Assembly: GCF_000966975.1 (NCBI RefSeq) | Contig: NZ_JZWV01000839.1 | Span: 1-9,399 of the forward strand | Direction of reading: 5' to 3' | DNA length: 9,399 nucleotides | DNA from: Streptomyces katrae | Lineage (GTDB): Bacteria > Actinomycetota > Actinomycetes > Streptomycetales > Streptomycetaceae | Shown here: piece by piece, positions 1 through 5,644 of the stretch | How the letters are laid out: the number at the start of each line of letters is the position of its first letter | Position numbering within the stretch: position 1 is the stretch's first letter | Notes under the pieces: generated by a model | Databases searched by the model: none | Seen by the model: only the letters and a program-made list of their open reading frames with translations | Told to the model about the DNA's origin: nothing | Position numbers and translations under genes: made by a program

Positions 1-1127
1 GGGAAGCGCCGCCCGCCCCCCGGCCGACCGCCTCGGCGGAGCCCTCCCCGGCGGCCGGCTTCCCCACCCTCGACGCCGCCACGGCAGCGAGGCTCGACAA
101 GGTCGTCCAGGACGTACTGAAGAAGACCGGTGTCCCGGGCGTCATCGTCGGGGTCTCCGCGCCCGGCAAGGGTGAATACACGCGAGCCTTCGGCATCGCC
201 GACAAGACGACGAAACAGCCGATGGCGGCGGACCTCTACTCGCGGATCGGCAGCGAGACCAAGACGTTCACGGTGACGGCCGTGCTCCAGCTCGCCCAGC
301 AGGGCAAGGTGGGCCTGGACGACCCCATCGGCAAGTACGTCGAGGGCGTCCCCAACGGCGACAAGGTCACCCTGAGGGAACTCGCGGGCATGCGCAGCGG
401 ACTGCTCAGCTACACGGCGACGCAGACCTTCTACAAGGCGTTCACCAGCGACCCGACGCGGCACTTCGCCCCCCGGGAACTGCTCGGCTACGCCTTCAAG
501 GCGCCCAAGCCCGTGATCTTCGCACCGAACGCGCAGTTCAACTACTCCAACACCAACCTGATCCTGCTCGGCCTGGTGGTCGAGAAGCAGTCCGGGCAGC
601 CCCTGTCCGCCTACATCCGCGACCACATCCTGCGCCCCGCCGGAATGAACCGCACCAGCTTCCCCGACGACGCCTCGTTCCCCACCCCGCACGCCCACGG
701 CTACACCCGGCAGACGGCGTCGGGCAGGACCGAGGACGCCACCGATTGGAACCCCTCCTGGGGCTGGGCCGCCGGCGCGATGGTCTCCGACCTGCACGAC
801 CTGCGGATCTGGGCGAAGACCGTGGCCACCGGCGTCTTCCCCGACGGCACGCGGATGGTCGGCCCCGACCTGCAGAAGCAGCGCCTCGAGACCCCGCCCA
901 CCAGCATCCCCGGCGCGGGCTACGGCCTGGGCATCTTCGACATCTACCTGCCCGAGCAGCAGGCGACCCTGGTGGTCCTGCTCAACACCGACATCCCGTA
1001 CGGGCCTCAGCAGGAGGAACCGAGCACGGTCTTCGGCCAGGCGCTGACCCGCGTCCTGACCCCCGACCACGTCTACGACCTCCCGGCGGCCGCCCAGAAG
1101 GACATGACCCCCTCGCCCACGCACTGA
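1..1127 (+). CDS. Serine beta-lactamase / D-Ala-D-Ala carboxypeptidase-like hydrolase (S12 family), 5' end outside window
   Basis: The open frame runs from base 3 to the TGA at 1125-1127 with no start in a sensible place. The ATG at 222 lies only ten codons before the active-site motif, so it is internal and the gene begins upstream of the window (374 codons visible). The first ~20 visible residues are Ala/Pro/Ser-rich, like the linker after a signal peptide or lipobox, so the protein is probably exported. Family motifs visible: S-E-T-K at visible residues 84-87 (nucleophile Ser and general-base Lys) and Y-S-N at 181-183. Such enzymes act on D-Ala-D-Ala peptides, beta-lactams or esters outside the membrane. 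Odd feature: after the Y-G-L-G-I-F strand (about nt 921-938) the chain goes directly to I-Y-L-P-E-Q-Q, and the usual H-x-G (KTG-equivalent) loop is not there. Catalysis may be impaired. Family assignment is firm; substrate is unknown. Confidence 0.9.
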   Translation, partial: EAPPAPRPTASAEPSPAAGFPTLDAATAARLDKVVQDVLKKTGVPGVIVGVSAPGKGEYTRAFGIADKTTKQPMAADLYSRIGSETKTFTVTAVLQLAQQGKVGLDDPIGKYVEGVPNGDKVTLRELAGMRSGLLSYTATQTFYKAFTSDPTRHFAPRELLGYAFKAPKPVIFAPNAQFNYSNTNLILLGLVVEKQSGQPLSAYIRDHILRPAGMNRTSFPDDASFPTPHAHGYTRQTASGRTEDATDWNPSWGWAAGAMVSDLHDLRIWAKTVATGVFPDGTRMVGPDLQKQRLETPPTSIPGAGYGLGIFDIYLPEQQATLVVLLNTDIPYGPQQEEPSTVFGQALTRVLTPDHVYDLPAAAQKDMTPSPTH

Positions 1128-1215
1128 CCCTCGCTCCCCGGAGCCGCCTGTGCCCCCGTCGCCGGGGCGGACCCCAGGTTTGAACCGCGGCGCAGCGAGC
1201 ACGGGCGGGGGAGGG

Positions 1216-1237
1216 GCGCGCGGAGGCGGCCGCGCGC
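1216..1237 (+). other. 8-bp GC hairpin in front of the CDF gene
   Basis: GCGCGCGG (1216-1223) and CCGCGCGC (1230-1237) form a perfect 8-bp inverted repeat around a 6-nt loop. It lies 89 bp after the hydrolase stop and ends 6 nt before the purine run that serves as SD for the CDF gene. It could be a U-tract-less terminator of the upstream gene or a 5'-UTR hairpin that limits ribosome access. There is no T-run after it. A second, weaker dyad (CCCCG/CGGGG, 1154-1167) lies closer to the hydrolase stop. The role is undecided. Confidence 0.4.
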
Positions 1238-1258
1238 CGCGGTGGGGGAGGGAGGATC

Positions 1259-2230
1259 ATGGCCGGACGGGACGGTGAGACGCGGGTCACGGTGTGGGTG
1301 GCCCTCGCGGCGAACCTCGTGATCTGCGCGGCCAAAGCCGTGGGAGGGGTGGTCGCCGGCTCACCGGCCCTGCTCTCGGAGGCCGCCCATTCGGTGGCCG
1401 ACAGCCTCAACGAGGTGTTCCTCCTGGCCTCGGTGCGCCGCAGCAGGCGCCCGGCCGACGAGCGGCACCCCTTCGGCTACGGCAAGGAGCGGTTCTTCTG
1501 GTCACTGCTCGCCGCGGTCGGGATCTTCGTCACGGGCGGGTGCTTCTCGGTGTTCCAGGGGGTGGAGGCCCTCCGCGGCGGCGGGGAAACGCACGAGGGG
1601 TACGCGATCGGTCTGGCCGTCCTGTTCGTCGCCCTCCTCGCCGAGGCCGGCTCACTGCTGCGCGCCGTCCTCCAGGTACGGCGGGCCGCACGCGCCGCGG
1701 GCCACGGGGTGGCCGAGGAGGTGCGGGAGGGCCGCGACCCGGCCCTGCGGACCGTGCTCGCCGAGGACGGCACGGCCTGCCTGGGGGTGCTCCTGGCGAT
1801 GGCGGGGATGGCCCTCCACCTGGCGACCGGACAGGTGGCGTACGAGGCGTGCGCCTCCATCCTCATCGGCGTCCTGCTCGTCTACGTGGCGTACGTGCTC
1901 GGCAAGGGCGCCCGTACCCACCTGATCGGCGAGGCCGCCGACCCGCGCCTGCGGGACGAGGTCCACGCCTACCTCGACGGCCAGCCCGAGATCGACTCCG
2001 TGACGGCCCTGCTGACCATGCGCCTGGGTCCCGACGCGGTGCTCCTCGCCGCCGGCATCGACCTGACGGCCGGGTACGACAGCGAGACCGTCGAGGACGC
2101 GATGGTCCGCGTCCGCACCGAGCTGAAGCGGCGCTGGCCCGAGCTGGACCAGGTCTTCCTCGACGTCACGGATGCCGCGGCCGCCCGAAACGTAAAGAGT
2201 TCCCCAAAGCGGCCTTCCGGCGCGTGGTAG
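1259..2230 (+). CDS. Cation diffusion facilitator (CDF) transporter, SLC30A9/ZnT9-like type
   Basis: 323 residues, usual CDF length. The ATG at 1259 follows GGGGGAGGGAGG (1244-1255), a strong SD. About six hydrophobic segments are visible (roughly residues 10-33, 37-58, 80-102, 115-135, 170-188, 195-215), then a ~100-residue cytoplasmic domain typical of CDF dimers. Helix 2 carries H44-x3-D48 in A-H-S-V-A-D, followed by N51-E52, and the loop after it has H70-P-F-G-Y-G-K-E. Helix 5 starts E169-D170-x2-A173 instead of the H/D-x3-D of classical zinc exporters, a pattern seen in the SLC30A9-like branch. CDF proteins usually exchange divalent metal (Zn, Fe, Mn, Co) against protons across the cytoplasmic membrane; the metal here cannot be read from sequence. 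It appears to be transcribed alone: 131 bp after the hydrolase and 283 bp before the reductase. The last ~15 residues (Lys/Ser/Pro-rich) look like a disordered tail. Confidence 0.93.
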   Translation: MAGRDGETRVTVWVALAANLVICAAKAVGGVVAGSPALLSEAAHSVADSLNEVFLLASVRRSRRPADERHPFGYGKERFFWSLLAAVGIFVTGGCFSVFQGVEALRGGGETHEGYAIGLAVLFVALLAEAGSLLRAVLQVRRAARAAGHGVAEEVREGRDPALRTVLAEDGTACLGVLLAMAGMALHLATGQVAYEACASILIGVLLVYVAYVLGKGARTHLIGEAADPRLRDEVHAYLDGQPEIDSVTALLTMRLGPDAVLLAAGIDLTAGYDSETVEDAMVRVRTELKRRWPELDQVFLDVTDAAAARNVKSSPKRPSGAW

Positions 2231-2389
2231 GCACCTCGCCCCCGTACGCCTGTCCTGCGGAAACGCAAAGCCGGACGTGTGAAGGAGCGGCGTGCGGGTG
2301 GGGCCCCGGAAGAACTCCAAAACTCCGCATAACAGGACACTCGACCCCCGTTGGCGCGCGTGACAGAAGTCATTCCACGAAGATCGTCC

Positions 2390-2431
2390 TTGCCCGGCGC
2401 GAGCGAATTTGCACATAGTTGCCACTGCTAT
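2390..2431 (+). promoter_or_regulatory. Candidate promoter with overlapping TTGC-repeat / dyad for the reductase operon
   Basis: In this AT-richer part of the 2231-2513 gap, TTGCCC (2390-2395) and CATAGT (2414-2419) sit 18 bp apart and resemble -35 and -10 boxes. Over the -10 lie TTGCAC (2409-2414) and TTGCCA (2419-2424), repeated with a 10-bp period, and a dyad ATAG-N9-CTAT (2415-2431). TTGCA-type repeats resemble operators of actinobacterial Fur-family regulators such as Nur, but the spacing does not match the published Nur box, so no regulator is assigned. The implied 5' UTR would be about 90 nt. The rest of the gap shows only the imperfect direct repeat GAAACG(T/C)AAAG at 2187-2197 and 2260-2270 and a GGGGCCCC palindrome near 2298. 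Confidence 0.35.
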
Positions 2432-2496
2432 CGCTCCCTGCCGGTCCGTTCGGCACCCCCCGCACCACGGCCAGGGACCACGCCGAACCCCCCAGT

Positions 2497-2504
2497 GGAA
2501 GGGA
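2497..2504 (+). promoter_or_regulatory. Ribosome binding site that sets the reductase start
   Basis: GGAAGGGA ends 9 nt before the ATG at 2514. The same frame is open back to an ATG at 2409, but that start overlaps the candidate -10 box, has no SD, and would add 35 residues of Pro/His/Arg-rich sequence unlike a reductase N-terminus. Confidence 0.7.
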
Positions 2505-2513
2505 CCCGCGCCG

Positions 2514-3818
2514 ATGAAGACCGCGCCCCAGCGGCTGCGCGCCGGCCTGGCCGCCGGAGCCGCCGCGGTCGTCCTGCTGTGGGCCGCCCAGGTGCGGCCG
2601 TCCGCCCGTCCCGACGACCTCATCGGCGCGGGCGCGCACCTCACCGGACTCCTCGCCGGCTACGGCATCCTGGTCATGCTCTTCCTGATGGCACGCGTCC
2701 CGGCGGTCGAACACGGCGTCGGCGCCGACCGCCTCGCCCGCTGGCACGCCTTCGGCGGCCGCTGGGCGCTGCTCCTCTGCGCCGCCCACGGCCTGCTCGC
2801 CCTCGTCGTGTACGCCCTGCGCGGCGGAACCGACCTGGTGACGGCCACCAGGGACCTGCTCGGATACCCGGCCCTGGCCGCCGCCTACGCCGGAGCCGCC
2901 CTGCTCGCCTGCGCGGGCCTGGCTTCCGCCGGGGCCGTCCGCCGCCGGATCCCGCACGAGACGTGGCGCGGCATCCACCTGCTCACCTACATCGCCGCCG
3001 CCCTCGGCTTCGTCCACCAGCTGGCCGGCCCCGACGTCGCCGTCACCTCCGTGACCACCTGGTTCTGGGCCCTGCTGCACACCGTCGTCGCCGTCCTGCT
3101 CGTCTGGTACCGGGGCGTCGTCCCGGTACGCCAGGCCCTGCGGCACGGGCTGCGCGTCGCCGCCGTCGAACGCGAGGGCCCGGACGTGGTCTCCGTGACC
3201 ATCCGGGGCGGCCGGCTCCGCGAACTCCGTGCCGAGCCGGGCCAGTTCTTCCGCTGGCGGTTCCTGCGGCGCGGCCTGTGGCACACCGCCCTGCCGTTCT
3301 CCCTCTCCGCCCCCGTCCACGACGACCGCCTGCGGATCACGGTGAAGGCGCTCGGCGCGCATTCGCGGCGGGTACGCAGGCTGCGCCCCGGTACCCGGGT
3401 GCTGGCGACCGGCCCGTTCGGCGCGCTCACCCGGCGGCGGCGCACCCGCACCAAGGTCCTGCTGATCGCCGGCGGCATCGGGATCACCCCGATGCGGGCC
3501 CTGTTCGAGGCGCTCCCCGCCGGCCCCGGCGACCTCACGCTGCTCTACCGGGCCGGTGACGCCGGCCAGCTGGTCCTGCGCGACGAGCTGGAGGCCATAG
3601 CCGCCGAGCGCCAGGCCGCCCTGCACTACCTCGTGGGACGCTCCGACGAGGCGTACGACCCGCTCGCCCCGCAGGCACTGCGCTCGCTCGTGCCCGGGCT
3701 GGCCGACCACGACGTGTACCTGTGCGGGCCGCCCGGCATGACGGACGCCACGACGGCGGCACTGGTCCGGGCGGGCGTGCCCTCCGGGCGGATCCACTCC
3801 GAGTGCTTCACCTACTGA
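2514..3818 (+). CDS. Transmembrane flavohaem reductase (ferric reductase / NOX-like, FAD and NAD(P)H domains)
   Basis: 434 residues. The N-terminal half has about six hydrophobic helices (within residues 10-200) with four histidines spaced as in the ferric reductase/NADPH oxidase superfamily: H78 and H92 (14 apart) in helix 3, and H155 and H168 (13 apart) in helix 5. These would hold two b haems. Then comes a ferredoxin-reductase-type module: FAD-binding segment L-P-F-S-L-S (260-265, where the usual R-x-Y-S is relaxed), nucleotide-binding G320-G-I-G-I-T-P326, C404-G-P-P-G-M409, and the terminal H-S-E-C-F-T-Y that closes over the flavin. The predicted role is to move electrons from cytoplasmic NAD(P)H through FAD and haems across the membrane to an outside acceptor (ferric chelate, oxygen, or a partner oxidoreductase). 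It heads a probable operon: the next gene starts 16 bp downstream. The family is clear; the acceptor is not known. Confidence 0.9.
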   Translation: MKTAPQRLRAGLAAGAAAVVLLWAAQVRPSARPDDLIGAGAHLTGLLAGYGILVMLFLMARVPAVEHGVGADRLARWHAFGGRWALLLCAAHGLLALVVYALRGGTDLVTATRDLLGYPALAAAYAGAALLACAGLASAGAVRRRIPHETWRGIHLLTYIAAALGFVHQLAGPDVAVTSVTTWFWALLHTVVAVLLVWYRGVVPVRQALRHGLRVAAVEREGPDVVSVTIRGGRLRELRAEPGQFFRWRFLRRGLWHTALPFSLSAPVHDDRLRITVKALGAHSRRVRRLRPGTRVLATGPFGALTRRRRTRTKVLLIAGGIGITPMRALFEALPAGPGDLTLLYRAGDAGQLVLRDELEAIAAERQAALHYLVGRSDEAYDPLAPQALRSLVPGLADHDVYLCGPPGMTDATTAALVRAGVPSGRIHSECFTY

Positions 3819-3834
3819 GGACCAGGACCCGGCG

Positions 3835-4086
3835 ATGAACCAGCCCACGAACCAGCCCACGAACCGGCCGCCGGCTGCGCTGCCGACCCCGCGGCGCGCC
3901 CGGCACCGGGGGCCCTCACGTCCGCGCCGGCTCGCCGTCGGCCTCGCCCTGGTCAGCGCGCTGGCCGCGACGGGCATCACGATGACGGTCGAACCGGCCG
4001 CACCGGCCCCGAGCGCCCCGGCCCCGAGCGCCCCACCGCACGGGGGCTTCCCCGGAGGGGACAGCGGCGTGACAATTGAACGGTGA
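3835..4086 (+). CDS. Small unrecognised membrane-anchored or secreted protein (83 aa)
   Basis: I do not recognise this protein. The ATG at 3835 has AGGA at 3824-3827 (7-nt spacer) and lies 16 bp after the reductase stop, and third codon positions are strongly G/C as in a real gene. Visible parts: N-terminal repeat N-Q-P-T-N-Q-P-T-N (residues 2-10), a basic Arg-rich stretch (20-32), one hydrophobic segment (about 33-52) that fits a signal peptide or single membrane anchor, a P-A-P-S-A repeat (57-66), and a short Gly/Pro/His tail to R83. It has no cysteine, so it is not a lipoprotein. Its stop overlaps the GTG of the oxygenase gene as GTGA, suggesting translational coupling. In relatives an FMN-binding protein with a similar signal-anchor/proline N-terminus may follow such reductases; this could be a truncated remnant or a distinct small partner. 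Both ideas are inference. Confidence 0.6.
   Translation: MNQPTNQPTNRPPAALPTPRRARHRGPSRPRRLAVGLALVSALAATGITMTVEPAAPAPSAPAPSAPPHGGFPGGDSGVTIER
3838..3861 (+). repeat. Two tandem 12-bp units in the small-protein gene
   Basis: AACCAGCCCACG occurs twice head to tail (3838-3849 and 3850-3861), followed by a partial third copy (AACC, then GG). It encodes N-Q-P-T repeated. The unit is a multiple of three, so copy-number change would keep the frame. Confidence 0.85.
4003..4032 (+). repeat. Two tandem 15-bp units in the small-protein gene
   Basis: CCGGCCCCGAGCGCC occurs at 4003-4017 and again at 4018-4032, exactly adjacent, encoding P-A-P-S-A twice just after the hydrophobic segment. The exact identity at DNA level, including third positions, points to recent slippage duplication. 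Confidence 0.85.
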
Positions 4087-4982
4087 ACCGGTTGGGAGGG
4101 CTGGACCGGCTGGACGGATTGGCGCCGTCACGGGCCCGCGAGCGCCTGGGCGACGCCCTCTTCCGGCATGTCGCCGGTCCGTCGGGCGCGGAGAACCGGG
4201 CGAGGATCCACGACACTCCGGGCCCCAGGTGGTTCGCGCCCGAGGAGCCGATCTGCCGCGTCCACGGCGACGCCTCGATGTTCGTCGGCGGGCTGAGCGC
4301 GCTGCTCCTGCAGTCCCTGCACCCGCGCGCGATGGCCGCGGTGGAGGCCCACTCCGGGTACCGGGGAGATCCCTGGGGCCGTCTCCAGCGCACCAGCACC
4401 TTCCTGGCCTTCACCACGTACGGGACCGCTGAGGACGCGCAGCGCGCGGTGGACGGCGTACGGGCGGTGCACGCCCGCATCCGGGGACGGAGCCCCGACG
4501 GCGAGCCGTACCGCGCCGACGACCCCCACCTGCTCGAGTGGGTGCACGTCGCCGAGGTCGACAGCTTCCTGCGGGCCCACCAGCGCTACGGCGCCCGGCG
4601 CCTGGACGCGGCCGAATGCGACGCCTACGTCGCCTCGGCCGCCCGGGTAGGCCGGGCCCTGGGGGTGCCGCGACCGCCCCGTACGGCGCGGGAACTGGCG
4701 GAGCGGATCGAAGCCTTCCGGCCGGAACTGCGAGGAACGCGGGAGGCCCGTGCCGCCGCCCGCTTCATCCTGCTCCGGCCCCCGCTGCCCTGGCCGGCGC
4801 GGCCCCCGTACGCCATGCTCGCGGCGGCCGCGGTGGCCCTGCTGCCGCCCTGGGCCCGACACCCCCTGGGTCTGCCGCTGCTGCCGCGGACCGAACGCTG
4901 GTGCGCCGCCCCCGCGGGGGCGGCGGTGACCAGCACCATCCGCTGGGCGATGCACCGGCCGCCCGCGGCCGACGGCGCCTGA
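4083..4982 (+). CDS. MpaB/Lcp-family (DUF2236) haem-dependent oxygenase
   Basis: 299 residues, usual size for the DUF2236 / MPAB_Lcp catalytic domain. Recognised from the conserved core: Q77-S-L-H80-P-R-A (helix with candidate haem-ligand His), E88-A-H90-S, D96-P-W-G-R-L-Q-R-T104 (the G-R-L-x-R-T signature), T112-Y-G-T115, H130-x3-R-G135, Y143-R-A-D-D-P148 and E152-W-V-H155-V. Studied relatives are latex-clearing protein Lcp (rubber-cleaving b-type haem dioxygenase) and fungal MpaB (oxidative side-chain cleavage in mycophenolate synthesis), but most bacterial members have no known substrate. The GTG at 4083 is the first possible start, because TGA at 4077-4079 closes this frame. It overlaps the previous stop as GTGA, and the nearest good SD (GGAGGGG, 4054-4060) is 22 nt away, so translation is probably coupled. 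No signal peptide is seen; the apolar stretch near 226-250 (P-P-Y-A-M-L-A-A-A-A) may touch the membrane. Position after a membrane haem reductase suggests a redox link, which is unproven. Confidence 0.88.
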   Translation: MNRLGGLDRLDGLAPSRARERLGDALFRHVAGPSGAENRARIHDTPGPRWFAPEEPICRVHGDASMFVGGLSALLLQSLHPRAMAAVEAHSGYRGDPWGRLQRTSTFLAFTTYGTAEDAQRAVDGVRAVHARIRGRSPDGEPYRADDPHLLEWVHVAEVDSFLRAHQRYGARRLDAAECDAYVASAARVGRALGVPRPPRTARELAERIEAFRPELRGTREARAAARFILLRPPLPWPARPPYAMLAAAAVALLPPWARHPLGLPLLPRTERWCAAPAGAAVTSTIRWAMHRPPAADGA

Positions 4983-5070
4983 CACCCGTCGAGCCTCCCA
5001 GGGTTGAGCGGCCCGCAGGAGGGCAGGGGCGAAGACCGAGGTGATCCGCCGACCCGAGGAAGGACCGCCG

Positions 5071-5571
5071 ATGAACCTGCACCGCGAGGCCCGGGCCTAC
5101 GCGGGTGACGCCGACCGGCCGCTCGCCGCCTATACCGGCCTCATGGGCCTCTACGCCGGCACGGTGCTCGGCATCGCCGCTGCCGCGCGGGCCCTCCGCC
5201 GCCCCCTGCCGCAACCGGGCCCCTGGGACGTCGTCCTCAACGCCGTGGCCACCCATCAGCTGGGCCGCCTCATCACCAGGGACCCCGTCACCAGCCCCTT
5301 GCGCGCGCCGTTCACCCGCTTCGAAGGCACCTCCGGGCCCGCCGAACTGAAGGAGGAGGTACGGGGCACCGGCGCCCGCAAGGCGATCGGCGAACTGCTC
5401 ACCTGCCCCTTCTGCACCGGTCTGTGGGTCGCCACCGGCATCACGGCCGGAACCCTGCTGGCCCCGCGCCCCACCCGCCTGGCGACCGCCACCCTGGCCG
5501 CCCTCGCCGCAGCCGACTTCCTCCAACTCGCCCGGGCGGCGGCACAGCGGGGTGCCGGCGAAGCCTCCTGA
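5071..5571 (+). CDS. DUF1360 family small membrane protein
   Basis: 166 residues from the ATG at 5071, which has AAGGA (5060-5064) at a 6-nt spacing. An in-frame GTG at 5041 lacks a comparable SD and adds only R/P/E-rich residues. DUF1360 features seen: a hydrophobic segment at 19-39, a segment with V54-V-L-N-A-V-A-T-H62, then the conserved R66-L-I-T-R-D-P-V-T-S-P-L-R-A-P-F stretch, a charged linker (85-104), and E108-L-L-T-C-P-F-C-T-G-L-W119 with a C112-x2-C115 pair, followed by a hydrophobic C-terminal helix (about 120-131, and again 137-153). Function of the family is unknown; the CxxC pair could bind metal or form a disulfide. It starts 88 bp after the oxygenase and is probably the last gene of that operon, though a separate promoter cannot be excluded. 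Confidence 0.85.
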   Translation: MNLHREARAYAGDADRPLAAYTGLMGLYAGTVLGIAAAARALRRPLPQPGPWDVVLNAVATHQLGRLITRDPVTSPLRAPFTRFEGTSGPAELKEEVRGTGARKAIGELLTCPFCTGLWVATGITAGTLLAPRPTRLATATLAALAAADFLQLARAAAQRGAGEAS

Positions 5572-5644
5572 TCACCAGTTCACCAGGACGGGCGCAACGG
5601 CCGCCCGCCGGGTTCACAAGGCGGTGCTGCGCGTGGTGATCAGG
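5567..5644. terminator. Convergent-gene junction inside an 11-bp inverted repeat with nested hairpin
   Basis: CCTGATCACCA (5567-5577) and TGGTGATCAGG (5634-5644) are perfect reverse complements. They span the last codon and stop of the DUF1360 gene and the last codons of the ligase gene on the other strand. Nested between them is CGGGCG (5589-5594) / CGCCCG (5602-5607), a 6-bp stem with a 7-nt loop centred in the 42-bp gap. A bidirectional terminator is the simplest reading; there is no T-run, as is common in Streptomyces. Confidence 0.5.

Noticed and set aside
1294..2418. 374-codon plus-strand frame overlapping the CDF gene
   Set aside because: Arg/Gly/Pro-rich translation in the wrong frame of a well-supported transporter, and it runs on into the intergenic region.
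2409..2513. ATG 2409 as start of the reductase
   Set aside because: It overlaps the candidate -10 box, lacks an SD, and adds residues unlike the family; ATG 2514 has GGAAGGGA at 9 nt.
2370..3980. Long minus-strand frame (about 536 codons) opposite the reductase gene
   Set aside because: It lies antisense to a gene with clear motifs, its translation is Gly/Gln/Arg/Ala-rich without any domain, and such mirror frames are usual in GC-rich DNA.
3838..4032. Tandem repeats considered as CRISPR-like or integration-related
   Set aside because: Only two copies each of 12 and 15 bp without spacers, in frame with a coding sequence.
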